Below the pieces are notes generated by a model. The model had not been told where the DNA came from. It was given only the letters and a program-made list of their open reading frames with translations, and did no database searches. From NCBI RefSeq assembly GCF_000802425.1, contig NZ_JRUD01000007.1, positions 1 through 64,000 of the forward strand: 64,000 bases of DNA. Direction: 5' to 3'. The translations under genes were made by a program, and so were the position numbers. The DNA comes from Pseudomonas flexibilis (lineage in GTDB: Bacteria; Pseudomonadota; Gammaproteobacteria; Pseudomonadales; Pseudomonadaceae). Of this stretch, positions 28,303 to 37,079 are shown piece after piece. Positions within the stretch are counted from its first letter, which is position 1. Every line of letters starts with the position of its first letter.

Positions 28303-28672
28303 GCATCTGCACCAGGAGGCGCTGTCCGCCTTGCTGGACGGCGAGTTGGAACCTGCCCTGCGTCCGATGGCCGAGGCACATCTGTTCAGCTGTGCCGATT
28401 GCCAGGCGCGCCTTGTCGAGCTGCGTGTACTGGGCGAGGACCTTCGCGCCTTGCGGTGGCGTACACGAGCAGCCTCCGGTCCGCGCCGCCTCCCTCTGGC
28501 GCTGGGTGCTGCGGCTTCGCTGCTGCTTGGCGTGCTGCTGGGCTCCACGCTCGTCACGCCAGAGCGCCCGGAAATGCCCGCCTCGGCGCTGCTGGCAGTG
28601 CTGAGCAGCACGCCTCCCGGCGGGCTGTGCGCCCGCCCCGAATTCTGCCAACCCCAAGGAGTTTCACAATGA
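28295..28672 (+). CDS. Anti-sigma factor with zinc-finger (ZAS) motif
   Basis: A 125-residue single-pass membrane protein. The N-terminal ZAS motif H29-x3-C33-x2-C36 (EAHLFSCADCQARL) is the sigma-binding part. A membrane helix at about 66-86 follows, and a short periplasmic tail has two further cysteines. The order sigma then anti-sigma with overlapping ends is usual for ECF pairs. Its stop overlaps the start of the CpxP-like gene (ATGA), so the three are translationally coupled. Confidence 0.8.
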   Translation: MTEHLHQEALSALLDGELEPALRPMAEAHLFSCADCQARLVELRVLGEDLRALRWRTRAASGPRRLPLALGAAASLLLGVLLGSTLVTPERPEMPASALLAVLSSTPPGGLCARPEFCQPQGVSQ

Positions 28673-29133
28673 GTTCCACCCTGCAACGCCGCCTGCTGGC
28701 GGTCTCCCTGTTGATCAACCTGGGCGTGCTGGTTGCTGCGCTCTGGTCGCAGCTGGCCAGCGAGGGCTTGCCGATGCCCTCCGGAGCCCAGACCAGCCTG
28801 ACTCGCGAGCTGCAACTGAACAGTCGGCAGCTGCAGCGCTGGCATGACGCCGAAGCACCGTTCCTGGCGCAACTGCGGACGTCCATGCAGGCGATAGGCG
28901 AACAGCGCGACAGCCTGGTGCGCGGGATCTTCGCCGCCGAGACGGACATCGAGAAGATCGAGGCGGCGCGGGTGCGGATCGCCGAGCTGCAGGAGCGGCA
29001 GCAGCGTCTGGTGATCGATCAGTTGCTGCGTGAGCGGGAGATTCTCGAACCGTCGCAGCGCGATCGACTGGCAGACATTCTGCTAGGCCAGCCAGTAGGG
29101 CCAATCGGCCTCGATCAGTTGCACCGGGAGTGA
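28669..29133 (+). CDS. CpxP/CnrX-like periplasmic sensor protein
   Basis: A 154-residue protein with an N-terminal signal anchor (about 8-27) and a long helical periplasmic part (RELQLNSRQLQRWHDAEAPF...RIAELQERQQRLVIDQLLREREIL). This pattern is that of the heavy-metal resistance/CpxP superfamily, including CnrX, the metal-sensing partner of an ECF sigma system. It is coupled to the anti-sigma gene. Only one His and few other metal ligands are present, so the metal, if any, is uncertain. Confidence 0.7.
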   Translation: MSSTLQRRLLAVSLLINLGVLVAALWSQLASEGLPMPSGAQTSLTRELQLNSRQLQRWHDAEAPFLAQLRTSMQAIGEQRDSLVRGIFAAETDIEKIEAARVRIAELQERQQRLVIDQLLREREILEPSQRDRLADILLGQPVGPIGLDQLHRE

Positions 29134-29137
29134 CGAC

Positions 29138-29167
29138 GGGAACATTTTTCCGCGCGCCAGCGTTACA
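29138..29167 (+). promoter_or_regulatory. Predicted ECF sigma promoter before the His-rich secreted protein
   Basis: GGGAACA, then 16 bases beginning with a T run, then CGTTACA, 47 bases before the ATG at 29215. It is near-identical in layout to the promoter of the sigma operon and is likely read by the same sigma factor. Confidence 0.65.
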
Positions 29168-29214
29168 GGTTCGAGCCCGCTTCGGGTGTTTATCGACGAG
29201 ATAAGGACATGACC

Positions 29215-29694
29215 ATGCATTACCGTACGCTGTTGCTTCCCCTGCTGCTGGGCAGCCTTTCCCTGGGTACCGCCACCGCCAGTCTGGCGGCCGGCGGCCA
29301 TGATCATCATCAACACGGCGATAGCGCCCAGACGCTGCGCCTGGACAACGGCAAGCGCTGGGTCACGGATGCGCCGCTGCGCAAGGCCATGGGTGAGCTG
29401 GGTTCGGCGCTGCATGCCACGCATGACGCGATCCACCAGGACCGTCTGCCGACGGCGGAGTACGAACGTCTGGCGGCGCTGGTGAATGACCGGGTGGCCT
29501 ACATGGTGAAGAACTGTTCGCTGCCGGAGCAGGCCGACGCCCAGTTGCACCTGATCATCGCCTCCCTTATGGCCGGTGCCGAGGAAATGGCCGGGCACGG
29601 CGGCGAGGGACGGCGTGCGGGCGCGGTACGGGTCATCATGGCGCTGAACGATTACGGCAGTCATTTCGACGATCCGACGTTCAAGCGTTTCTGA
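29215..29694 (+). CDS. Exported DnrO-like protein with His-rich N-terminus
   Basis: About 159 residues: a Sec signal peptide (cleavage near SLAAG), then a His-rich patch GGHDHHQHGD, then an all-helical domain with a single Cys (VKNCSLPEQ) and conserved HATHDAIHQDRLP. It resembles proteins annotated DnrO in pseudomonads. The ATG at 29215 is chosen over 29209 because AAGGA is 7 bases from the former and 1 from the latter. Its own ECF promoter upstream suggests it is a direct target of the adjacent sigma system, perhaps as a metal-binding periplasmic protein. Confidence 0.75.
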   Translation: MHYRTLLLPLLLGSLSLGTATASLAAGGHDHHQHGDSAQTLRLDNGKRWVTDAPLRKAMGELGSALHATHDAIHQDRLPTAEYERLAALVNDRVAYMVKNCSLPEQADAQLHLIIASLMAGAEEMAGHGGEGRRAGAVRVIMALNDYGSHFDDPTFKRF

Positions 29695-29778
29695 CCCTCC
29701 GATCAGGGACCGGTTGCGGCCGGTTCCTGGCTTTCTATGCTGGAGCATGAACGCTGATCCTGACCAAGGTGGCCGGCC

Positions 29779-30447
29779 ATGCCCAAGCACTCGCTGGATG
29801 TTCCCATTCCCGATCGGGTTGCCGCCGGCCGCGCCCTTTCCGAGCTGCTGGCCGGGCAGGGTGGCCCGCAAACCCTGGTGCTGGCGCTACCCCGCGGCGG
29901 CGTGCCGGTGGCGTTCGAGGTCGCCCTGGCGCTGGATTGCCCGCTGGACCTGATGCTGGTGCGCAAGCTGGGGGTGCCGGGGCACAGCGAGCTGGCTATG
30001 GGCGCGATTGCCAGCGGCGGGGTGCGGGTGCTCAACGAGGATATCCTCCGCTCCCTGGGCATCGGCGAAGTGGCGATAGACGCGGTCGAGCGGCGCGAGA
30101 CGGAGGAGCTGGCCCGGCGCGAGCGCGTCTACCGGGGCGAGCGGCCCATGCCGGAGGTGAAGGGCAAACGGGTGATCCTGGTCGATGACGGCATCGCCAC
30201 CGGGGCGACCATGCGCGCCGCTGTGCAGGCGGTACGCAAGCTGGGTGCCGCGCATGTCACCGTGGCGGTACCCGTGGGCGCGCAGGAAACGCTCGCCGTG
30301 CTGCGGCATGAGGCGGACGAGGTGATCTGTCCGCTGGTTCCCGAACCCCTTTGGGCTATCGGTCGGTGGTACCGCGATTTTTCGCAGACCTCGGACGAAG
30401 AAGTGATTGATCTGTTGCGGCGCGCCTGGGAGCGACCCACCGCTTGA
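29779..30447 (+). CDS. Phosphoribosyltransferase-family protein
   Basis: A 222-residue type I PRT. The PRPP motif VILVDDGIATGATM is at about 133-146, and a typical N-terminal ALPRGGVPVAFEVA block is present. The family often stands near dienelactone hydrolases and Usp genes in stress clusters; its base substrate is unknown. Upstream is an 84-base gap without a strong promoter. A hairpin with a T run follows at 30500-30538. Confidence 0.85.
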   Translation: MPKHSLDVPIPDRVAAGRALSELLAGQGGPQTLVLALPRGGVPVAFEVALALDCPLDLMLVRKLGVPGHSELAMGAIASGGVRVLNEDILRSLGIGEVAIDAVERRETEELARRERVYRGERPMPEVKGKRVILVDDGIATGATMRAAVQAVRKLGAAHVTVAVPVGAQETLAVLRHEADEVICPLVPEPLWAIGRWYRDFSQTSDEEVIDLLRRAWERPTA

Positions 30448-30499
30448 ATTGAGCCATTCCTGTGGCGCGATAAGCTCCCCGGCCTGTCAGGATCCGCAC

Positions 30500-30538
30500 A
30501 GCGCGAGCGTGCGAGCTAGGCGAAGCGCGCGCTTTTTT
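30500..30538 (+). terminator. Possible intrinsic terminator after the phosphoribosyltransferase
   Basis: AGCGCG and CGCGCT pair across an interrupted loop, followed by TTTTTT. It marks the end of the accessory region before gacA. Confidence 0.45.
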
Positions 30539-30598
30539 GCTAGGGTTCGGCCACACGAAGAAGCCGTCGGCTGAGCGGCCGAGTGAATGAGGTGCGTC

Positions 30599-31243
30599 TT
30601 GATAAGGCTGCTGGTTGTCGATGATCACGATCTGGTGCGGGCGGGCATTGTTCGCATGCTGGCCGATATCAGGGATCTGCAGGTCGTGGGGGAGGCGGAC
30701 TCCGGTGAGGAGGCGCTGAGGAAGGCTCGCGAGCTGAAGCCCGACGTGGTGCTGATGGACGTGCGCATGCCGGGTATCGGCGGGCTGGAGGCCACGCGCA
30801 AGCTGTTGCGCAGCCATCCCGACATCAAGGTGGTAGTGGTGACCGTCTGCGAGGACGATGTGTTCCCGACCCGTCTGCTCCAGGCGGGCGCCTCGGGCTA
30901 CCTGACCAAGGGCGCCGCACTGGAGGAAATGGTCCAGGCGATCCGCCAGGCCTTCGCCGGCCAGCGCTACATCAGCCCGCAGATCGCCCAGCAGTTGGCG
31001 CTGAAGTCCTTCCAGCCGCAGAACCAGGGCTCGCCGTTCGACCAGCTCTCCGAGCGGGAAATCCAGATCGCCCTGATGATCGCCGGTTGCCAGAAGGTGC
31101 AGAGCATCTCCGACAAGTTGTGCCTGTCCCCCAAGACGGTGAACACCTACCGCTACCGCATTTTCGAGAAACTGGCCGTGACCAGTGATGTGGAGCTGGT
31201 GCTGCTGGCCGTGCGCCACGGCATGGTCGACGCCACCAGCTGA
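30599..31243 (+). CDS. gacA: Response regulator GacA
   Basis: A 214-residue NarL/FixJ-family regulator, the partner of GacS, that activates Rsm small RNAs and so controls secondary metabolism, biofilm and virulence traits. The receiver has D8/D9-type acids, phosphoacceptor D54 in [10 protein letters not shown], and K104 in LTKGA. A LuxR-type HTH follows ([14 protein letters not shown]...[14 protein letters not shown]). The TTG start at 30599 is used, as in other pseudomonads; GAGGTG lies about 6 bases upstream, and the protein then has the family length. It is followed after one base by uvrC, the classical gacA-uvrC operon. Confidence 0.97.
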   Translation: MIRLLVVDDHDLVRAGIVRMLADIRDLQVVGEADSGEEALRKARELKPDVVLMDVRMPGIGGLEATRKLLRSHPDIKVVVVTVCEDDVFPTRLLQAGASGYLTKGAALEEMVQAIRQAFAGQRYISPQIAQQLALKSFQPQNQGSPFDQLSEREIQIALMIAGCQKVQSISDKLCLSPKTVNTYRYRIFEKLAVTSDVELVLLAVRHGMVDATS

Positions 31244-31244
31244 C

Positions 31245-33071
31245 ATGACGCCTTCCGTGTTCGATCCGGCCGCCTTCCTGGCGGCCTGCAGTTCCCATCC
31301 GGGCGTGTACCGGATGTTCGATGCCGAGGGCCGGCTGCTCTACGTCGGCAAGGCCCGCAACCTCAAGAAGCGCCTCTCCAGCTACTTCCGCACGACCGGC
31401 CTGGCGGTAAAGACCGCTGCGCTGGTGTCTCGCATCGCCCAGGTGGAAACCACCATCACCGCCAACGAGACCGAAGCGCTGCTGCTCGAGCAGACGCTGA
31501 TCAAGGAATGGCGGCCGCCGTACAACATCCTGCTGCGCGACGACAAATCCTACCCGTACGTGTTTCTGTCCGACGGCGATTATCCGCGGCTGGGCATCCA
31601 TCGCGGTGCCAAGAAGGCGAAGGGTCGCTACTTCGGCCCCTATCCCAGCGCCGGGGCCATTCGTGAAAGCCTGGCGTTGCTGCAGAAGGCCTTCCTGGTG
31701 CGCCAGTGCGAGGACAGCTACTTCCGCAATCGTACCCGCCCGTGCCTGCAGTACCAGATCAAGCGCTGCAAGGGGCCTTGCGTCGGGCTGGTCAGTCCGG
31801 CGGAGTACGCCGAGGATGTGCGCCACTCGGTGATGTTCCTGGAGGGTCGCAGCAATGCGCTGGCCGCCGAGCTGACCACAGAGATGGAGCAGGCGGCGAT
31901 GAGTCTTGAATTCGAGCGCGCCGCCGAGCTGCGCGACCAGGTCGGCATCCTGCGCCGCGTCCAGGATCAGCAGAGCATGGAAGGTGGCACTGGCGATGTG
32001 GACGTGATCGCCGCCATCGTCAACCCGGGCGGCGCCTGTGTGCATCTGATCAGCGTGCGGGCAGGGCGGGTGCTGGGCAGCAAGAATTTCTTCCCACAGG
32101 TGGCCATCGAGGAGGACAGTGCCAGTGTGCTAGCCGCCTTCCTGGCCCAGTACTATCTGGGCAGCAGTGAGCGGGATCTGCCGGCCGAGCTGATCGTCAA
32201 TGCCCAGCATGAGGACTTCCCGACGCTGCTGACCGCCATCGCCGAGCTGCGCGGCCGCGAGCTGAGCATCAGCGTACGTGTGCGCGGCACTCGGGCGCGC
32301 TGGCAGCAGTTGGCAGTCACCAATGCCGAGCAGGCGCTGGCCGCCCGTCTAGCCAACCGGCAGCATACCGCGGCGCGTTTCGAGGCCCTGGCGCAGGCCC
32401 TGGCGCTGGAAGAACAGCCGACCCGGCTGGAGTGCTTCGACATCAGTCATTCCAGCGGCGAGGCGACGGTGGCGTCCTGCGTGGTGTTCGGCCCCGAGGG
32501 GGCGCTGAAATCCGACTATCGACGCTACAACATCGAAGGCGTGGCACCCGGTGACGACTACGCCGCCATGCACCAGGCGCTGACCCGTCGCTTCGGCAAG
32601 CTCAAGGAGGGGGAGGGCAGGGTTCCCGACATCCTGTTGGTGGATGGCGGCAAGGGCCAGCTCAACATGGCGCGCGAGGTGCTGCAGGAAATGGCCGTGG
32701 GCGGCATGCTGCTACTCGGCGTGGCCAAGGGTGTGACCCGCAAGCCGGGGCTGGAGACGCTCTACCTCAATGACGCCGAGCACGAATTCACCCTGCCGGC
32801 TGATTCGCCGGCGCTGCACCTGATCCAGCAGATCCGCGACGAAGCCCACCGCTTCGCCATTACGGGCCATCGTGCCCGGCGCGGTAAGGCTCGCCGTACC
32901 TCGACCCTGGAGGGCATTGCTGGCGTCGGGCCGACACGCCGTCGTGAGCTGCTCAAGCACTTCGGTGGTCTACAGGAGCTTGGTCGCGCCAGTATCGAAG
33001 AGATCGCCAAGGCACCGGGTATAAGCAAAAAACTGGCCGAGTCGATTTATGCCGCCCTGCACAGTGAGTAG
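31245..33071 (+). CDS. uvrC: Excinuclease ABC subunit C
   Basis: A 608-residue nuclease that makes both incisions in nucleotide excision repair with UvrB. The N-terminal GIY-YIG domain ([26 protein letters not shown]) is followed by a Cys-rich stretch, a UVR domain ([19 protein letters not shown]), the RNase-H-like domain ([32 protein letters not shown]) and a C-terminal helix-hairpin-helix. The start at 31245 follows the gacA stop directly, so translation is coupled. Confidence 0.97.
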   Translation: MTPSVFDPAAFLAACSSHPGVYRMFDAEGRLLYVGKARNLKKRLSSYFRTTGLAVKTAALVSRIAQVETTITANETEALLLEQTLIKEWRPPYNILLRDDKSYPYVFLSDGDYPRLGIHRGAKKAKGRYFGPYPSAGAIRESLALLQKAFLVRQCEDSYFRNRTRPCLQYQIKRCKGPCVGLVSPAEYAEDVRHSVMFLEGRSNALAAELTTEMEQAAMSLEFERAAELRDQVGILRRVQDQQSMEGGTGDVDVIAAIVNPGGACVHLISVRAGRVLGSKNFFPQVAIEEDSASVLAAFLAQYYLGSSERDLPAELIVNAQHEDFPTLLTAIAELRGRELSISVRVRGTRARWQQLAVTNAEQALAARLANRQHTAARFEALAQALALEEQPTRLECFDISHSSGEATVASCVVFGPEGALKSDYRRYNIEGVAPGDDYAAMHQALTRRFGKLKEGEGRVPDILLVDGGKGQLNMAREVLQEMAVGGMLLLGVAKGVTRKPGLETLYLNDAEHEFTLPADSPALHLIQQIRDEAHRFAITGHRARRGKARRTSTLEGIAGVGPTRRRELLKHFGGLQELGRASIEEIAKAPGISKKLAESIYAALHSE

Positions 33072-33104
33072 AATGCCGTGCCACCCCGCCGCCCAAGCCT
33101 GCCC

Positions 33105-33665
33105 ATGAACATCCCCAATCTGCTCACTGTCTTACGCGTTCTGCTTATTCCGGTTTTCATTCTGCTGTTTTACCTGCCGTTTTCCTGGAGCTATTGGGCT
33201 GCCAGCGCAGTGTTCGCCCTGGCGGCGGTGACCGACTGGTTCGATGGCTACCTGGCGCGACGCCTGGAGCAGAGCACGCCGTTCGGTGCGTTCCTCGACC
33301 CGGTGGCCGACAAGCTGATGGTGGCCGTGGCGCTGGTGCTGCTGGTGGAAGAGCACAGCAATCTCTGGCTGACCCTCCCTGCGGCGATCATCATCGGTCG
33401 AGAGATCGTGGTGTCCGCCCTGCGGGAATGGATGGCGGAGCTCGGGGCCCGGGCTCAGGTCGCGGTATCCCAGTGGGGCAAATGGAAGACCGCCGCACAG
33501 ATGGTCGCACTGGTCATCCTTCTGGCCAACCCTGCGGTATTCACGCTTTGGGTGTTGCTCGGCTACGGCCTGCTGTTCATTGCTGCAGGCCTGACCCTGT
33601 GGTCCATGTGCCAGTATCTGCTGGCTGCCTGGCCGCATCTGCGGGTCACCCCGGAAAAGAAATAA
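33105..33665 (+). CDS. pgsA: CDP-diacylglycerol-glycerol-3-phosphate 3-phosphatidyltransferase
   Basis: A 186-residue inner-membrane enzyme that makes phosphatidylglycerophosphate, the committed step to phosphatidylglycerol and cardiolipin. The CDP-alcohol phosphotransferase motif D-G-x2-A-R-x8-G-x3-D-x3-D is complete in [10 protein letters not shown]...[11 protein letters not shown]. There are several membrane helices. [11 protein letters not shown] is the normal start; upstream in-frame codons at 33078 were not used. It is 33 bases after uvrC, in the usual gacA-uvrC-pgsA order. Confidence 0.96.
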   Translation: MNIPNLLTVLRVLLIPVFILLFYLPFSWSYWAASAVFALAAVTDWFDGYLARRLEQSTPFGAFLDPVADKLMVAVALVLLVEEHSNLWLTLPAAIIIGREIVVSALREWMAELGARAQVAVSQWGKWKTAAQMVALVILLANPAVFTLWVLLGYGLLFIAAGLTLWSMCQYLLAAWPHLRVTPEKK

Positions 33666-33683
33666 GTTTTTTGAATCAAAGGC

Positions 33684-33711
33684 TTGACGGCGTGTTTGGA
33701 AACGATAGAAT
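33684..33711 (+). promoter_or_regulatory. Sigma-70 promoter for the tRNA cluster
   Basis: TTGACG, 16-base spacer, TAGAAT, ending 15 bases before tRNA-Gly. Confidence 0.7.
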
Positions 33712-33726
33712 GGCGGCCGTCACCAA

Positions 33727-33802
<76 letters not shown>

Positions 33803-33815
33803 ATTTTTGATGTTG

Positions 33816-33840
33816 GCGCCGCAGATGCGGCGCTTTCATT
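33816..33840 (+). terminator. Hairpin between tRNA-Gly and tRNA-Cys
   Basis: GCGCCGC-AGAT-GCGGCGC followed by TTTCATT. It may be a weak terminator or a processing signal. Confidence 0.4.
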
Positions 33841-33843
33841 TGA

Positions 33844-33917
33844 GGCCGGGTGGCAGAGTGGTCATGCAGCGGATTGCAAATCCGTGTACGCCGGTTCGAT
33901 TCCGACCTCGGCCTCCA
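33844..33917 (+). tRNA. tRNA-Cys (GCA)
   Basis: A 74-base cloverleaf with anticodon GCA in the loop TTGCAAA, T-loop TTCGATT and encoded CCA. Acceptor arms GGCCGGG and CTCGGCC pair with one wobble. Confidence 0.97.
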
Positions 33918-33923
33918 CTATTG

Positions 33924-33960
33924 AAAAGCCCTGCAGGTTTAATCTGCGGGGCTTTTTATT
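33924..33960 (+). terminator. Intrinsic terminator after tRNA-Cys
   Basis: AAAAGCCCTGCAG pairs with CTGCGGGGCTTTT around GTTTAAT, followed by a T-rich tail. Confidence 0.75.
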
Positions 33961-34106
33961 TTGCGTTGAATATACCGTTCAATCGTGCTGTTTCCCTGTG
34001 TTCAATAAGTACAACTCGTTGATACGACTGGACTTTCATGTTGCTGGGCGGAGTTGCGGCAACTTGCCTAAGCCTGGGTGTCTGTATATAGTCCGGCCAC
34101 TTCGCT

Positions 34107-34193
34107 GCCCGAATGGCGAAATGGTAGACGCAGGAGACTTAAAATCTCTCGACCGTCAAGGTCGTGCCGGTTCGAGTCCGGCTTCGGGCACCA
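34107..34193 (+). tRNA. tRNA-Leu (TAA)
   Basis: An 87-base class II tRNA with a long variable arm (TCGACCGTCAAGGTCG region), anticodon TAA in CTTAAAA, T-loop TTCGAGT and encoded CCA. Acceptor arms GCCCGAA and TTCGGGC are fully complementary. The 190 bases before it hold the tRNA-Cys terminator and A+T-rich DNA with no gene. Confidence 0.96.
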
Positions 34194-34385
34194 CCTCGAT
34201 TCAGTCCTTCGCTCTTCTTCCGGCGGAGCTGCCGCCAGGCGCTTCCATACCCTTCGTGCCAGCAGAAATGCTCGTGCCTTCCAGTCGCAACTTCCTGATT
34301 CATTAATACCACCCCTATATTTGCGTTAGTCTGTCTGCCTTACCTCCTGCCCAGGCCAACAGGGCAGGGTATGCTGGAGGGCGCC

Positions 34386-35324
34386 ATGTACGACGACATC
34401 CGTAATGCCCATGCCGAGCTGCGCGAGGCGCTGCTGGGTTTCAATGCACAATGGCCGGGCCAGGTTGTTTCAGGCGTAGCCTGGCGGTTGCCTTTGCTAC
34501 GGGAGCAGAAGGCTCCTGATGTGATTTCCGTCGAGCGCCTGACCGGCAATGACGCCATCCAGTCTGCCAAGGCCGCTTTCTCCATGCTGGAGCGGGCGTC
34601 GGGGCAGGCCCCGGGTACGGTGATGCGCCTGCCTGGTTACTTCGAGGTCAGGGATTGTCTGCTGGATCAGGTGCGAGCAATCAATCGGCTCAAGGATGCT
34701 CTGGTCGCGACGGTGGAGCAGACCCGTCTGGAGATGAATCTGGCCAAGACGGCACGCCCACGGCTTTTGCGGGCGGCCCTAGGGGCTGGTTTTTCCATGA
34801 TGCAGGTGTCTCGGCATATCCAGGCCTTCGATGCGGCGCCCCGTCTTCTGGTGTTCACATGGGCAGGGCATACGGCCGGCGCCGAGAAGGTTCTCGTGAA
34901 GGATGTCCGTGAGTTGCTTCTGGTGCGCGCCCAACAGCAGGCAGCGGAGGCGCGCTGCTCGGTGGAGCGTACCCCGGCGGGATTGGAGTTGCAGAGCATT
35001 GCAAGCCTGGCCGACGAGCAGGTGCTGCATCGCTACAAGAAACTGGCGCCTCATCCGCGGCTCATGTTCTGGTTCAGTGAAGCCACCCGCTACGACGCCA
35101 TGGTGCATGCCAATCTGCCGGTGTTTATTCGCGTGGGCGGCGCGCCGAAGGTGCGTGAGCTGGGAGATTTCGATCGTGCGGCTCGCCAGGCCGAGCGTCC
35201 GGATCGTAAACCTAGGGTTCCAGTGATCCCGCGCATGAACCTCTACTTGCCCACGACTGCCCGCGCAATAACTGCTCTTCCTGCTGGGCGCCTGGAGACC
35301 ATTGCGTCGACTTACAAGGGCTGA
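34386..35324 (+). CDS. Tus/Ter-family replication terminus site-binding protein
   Basis: A 312-residue protein matching the family of E. coli Tus, the contrahelicase that stops replication forks at Ter sites. Shared blocks are GNDA followed by a Gln-Ser-Ala stretch, MRLPGYFEV (Tus VRLPGVLCY), the following INRLKDAL (Tus INKLKTTF) and the C-terminal VIPRMNLYLP (Tus IIPRLHLYV). The length equals Tus (309). The ATG at 34386 follows GGAGGG; the upstream ATG at 34371 has none. It stands 192 bases after tRNA-Leu, an integration hot spot. Base use is lower in GC than pgsA or gor. Whether Ter sites exist in this genome is not visible here. Confidence 0.75.
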   Translation: MYDDIRNAHAELREALLGFNAQWPGQVVSGVAWRLPLLREQKAPDVISVERLTGNDAIQSAKAAFSMLERASGQAPGTVMRLPGYFEVRDCLLDQVRAINRLKDALVATVEQTRLEMNLAKTARPRLLRAALGAGFSMMQVSRHIQAFDAAPRLLVFTWAGHTAGAEKVLVKDVRELLLVRAQQQAAEARCSVERTPAGLELQSIASLADEQVLHRYKKLAPHPRLMFWFSEATRYDAMVHANLPVFIRVGGAPKVRELGDFDRAARQAERPDRKPRVPVIPRMNLYLPTTARAITALPAGRLETIASTYKG

Positions 35325-35386
35325 CCGGCGAGCTTTCGCCCGCTTTTGCTGTCCATTCCCAGACGGCAGTGGAGGAGGGTGGGCGG

Positions 35387-35620
35387 ATGATCTTCAGGCA
35401 CTTCGAACATTATGAGGCGGTTGCCTCGGCGCTTCCGGTGGAGGACGGTTATCAGGCGGTGATCGCGGTCAAGACGCGCGACCCTGGTGCCAGGCCTGTG
35501 GTGCATACCCTGGCGGAGGGGCATCGGTATGATCTCGCTTTCGAGGCCGAGGAGGTTGCGCATGCCGCACTGGCCAAGCTCAAGGAGATCAGCAGGGAGG
35601 GTGAGTTGCTTTGGGAATAA
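35387..35620 (+). CDS. Small conserved hypothetical protein
   Basis: A 77-residue acidic protein with the pattern of a small alpha/beta domain (MIFRHFEHYEAVASALP, then a strand YQAVIAVKTR, then the helix EEVAHAALAKLKEIS). The ATG at 35387 has GGAGGG upstream; the in-frame ATG at 35369 lacks one. It lies between the Tus-like gene and galU on the same strand. No function is recognised. Confidence 0.6.
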   Translation: MIFRHFEHYEAVASALPVEDGYQAVIAVKTRDPGARPVVHTLAEGHRYDLAFEAEEVAHAALAKLKEISREGELLWE

Positions 35621-35711
35621 CGAAGCAAAACGGCAGGTATTTTCTACACTGTCCGACTTATCAGGCGGACACGCCGCATCGTTCTGACTTTCTCGCGAAC
35701 CAAGGATGGCC

Positions 35712-36551
35712 ATGATCAAGAAATGTCTGTTTCCGGCAGCTGGCTACGGCACCCGATTCCTTCCAGCTACCAAGGCTATGCCCAAGGAAATGCTGCCAGT
35801 GGTCAACAAGCCGCTGATTCAGTACGGAGTGGAGGAAGCCCTGGAGGCAGGTCTCAATCAGATCGCCATTGTCACTGGACGTGGCAAGCGGGCGCTGGAG
35901 GATCACTTCGACATCAGCTATGAGCTGGAACACCAGATTCGCAACACCGATAAGGAGCGCTACCTGAGTGGCATCCGCCGCCTCATCGACAGTTGCAGTT
36001 TCTCGTATACCCGTCAGATCGAGATGCGGGGGCTGGGGCACGCCATTCTCAGCGGTCGCCCGCTGATCGGTGATGAGCCGTTTGCAGTGGTATTGGCGGA
36101 TGACCTTTGCCTGAATACCGAGGGTGATGGCGTGCTGGCCCAGATGGTGCGCCTCTACAACCAGTTCCGCTGCTCCATCGTGGCCATCGAGGAAGTCCCG
36201 CCGGAGGAGACGTCCAAGTACGGCATCATCGCTGGCGAGGCCATTCGCGACGACATCTATCGGGTCAGTAGCATGGTGGAGAAGCCTCGGCCGGAAGATG
36301 CGCCGTCGAATCTGGCGATCATCGGTCGCTATATCCTCACTCCGGACATCTTCGAGCTGATCGAACAGACCGAGCCGGGCAAGGGCGGTGAAATCCAAAT
36401 CACCGATGCGCTGATGAAGCAGGCTCAGCAGGGCTGCGTGCTGGCTTACCGCTTCAAGGGGCGGCGTTTCGACTGCGGCAGTGCCGAAGGCTATATCGCA
36501 GCCACCAACTTCTGTTTCGAGCACTTCTACAAGGCCGGCAAGGCGTTCTGA
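35712..36551 (+). CDS. galU: UTP-glucose-1-phosphate uridylyltransferase
   Basis: A 279-residue nucleotidyltransferase making UDP-glucose for LPS core, exopolysaccharide and trehalose. The signature GYGTRFLPATKAMPKEMLP is at about 11-29, VLADDLCLN carries the metal Asp, and MVEKP and GEIQITDAL follow. The ATG at 35712 fits AAGGA spacing better than 35706. It is followed by a VOC gene and gor, the P. aeruginosa gene order. It would feed the sugar precursors used by the polysaccharide cluster at 57-64 kb. Confidence 0.97.
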   Translation: MIKKCLFPAAGYGTRFLPATKAMPKEMLPVVNKPLIQYGVEEALEAGLNQIAIVTGRGKRALEDHFDISYELEHQIRNTDKERYLSGIRRLIDSCSFSYTRQIEMRGLGHAILSGRPLIGDEPFAVVLADDLCLNTEGDGVLAQMVRLYNQFRCSIVAIEEVPPEETSKYGIIAGEAIRDDIYRVSSMVEKPRPEDAPSNLAIIGRYILTPDIFELIEQTEPGKGGEIQITDALMKQAQQGCVLAYRFKGRRFDCGSAEGYIAATNFCFEHFYKAGKAF

Positions 36552-36562
36552 TTCAGCCTCTG

Positions 36563-37003
36563 TCAGGTGGGCGGGCCGTCTCCGGCGCTTTTTAGCGGCT
36601 TGGCGCCCGGTCCTAGTGGTTGGCCATAGCTGAATTCCACATAGTTCCCGGCCGGGTCGCGCACGCCACAGTAATAGCCGGCCGGGAAAGAGTCGTCCCG
36701 GGGTGGCCAGATCAGACAGTCGGCCTGGCGCGCGCGCTCGGCAATCTCATCCACCGCCTCCCGGCTGGGCAAGGCGAATCCGAAGTGGCTGTAATCGTCT
36801 GTAGCCAGTTGACGTTCGTTGCCGCCCGGCATCATGACGATGACGAACGCGTGTTCGCGGCCGGGTTCGGCCATCCAGACGATGCGCGAGCCCTTGGCGG
36901 GCCTCTGGTGTATCAGTCGGAGTCCGCAGAAGTCGGAATAGAACGCTATGCAGGCGTCAAGGTCGGGGACATGCAGCGCGATGTGCGTCAGTGTGGGGCC
37001 CAT
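36563..37003 (-). CDS. Glyoxalase/VOC-family protein
   Basis: A 146-residue protein with two beta-alpha-beta-beta-beta modules. Candidate metal ligands are His in [10 protein letters not shown], His in [11 protein letters not shown] and Glu in [11 protein letters not shown]. Related proteins are lactoylglutathione lyases or ring-cleaving dioxygenases; the gene beside gor is conserved in Pseudomonas and may act in aldehyde detoxification. The start at 37003 is the first Met that aligns with the family ([12 protein letters not shown]). It is divergent from gor. Confidence 0.85.
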   Translation of the reverse strand: MGPTLTHIALHVPDLDACIAFYSDFCGLRLIHQRPAKGSRIVWMAEPGREHAFVIVMMPGGNERQLATDDYSHFGFALPSREAVDEIAERARQADCLIWPPRDDSFPAGYYCGVRDPAGNYVEFSYGQPLGPGAKPLKSAGDGPPT

Positions 37004-37079
37004 GACGGTTCTCCTGAGCGAAATGCCCCAGTCCGGGAATGCTGGGGTATGCTGGCGGCCTGAATCAGGAGACAACACT

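Noticed and set aside
33078..33104. Nine extra N-terminal codons on pgsA
   Set aside because: The conserved PgsA start is MNIPNLLT; the extra codons are Pro/Arg-rich and unlike the family.
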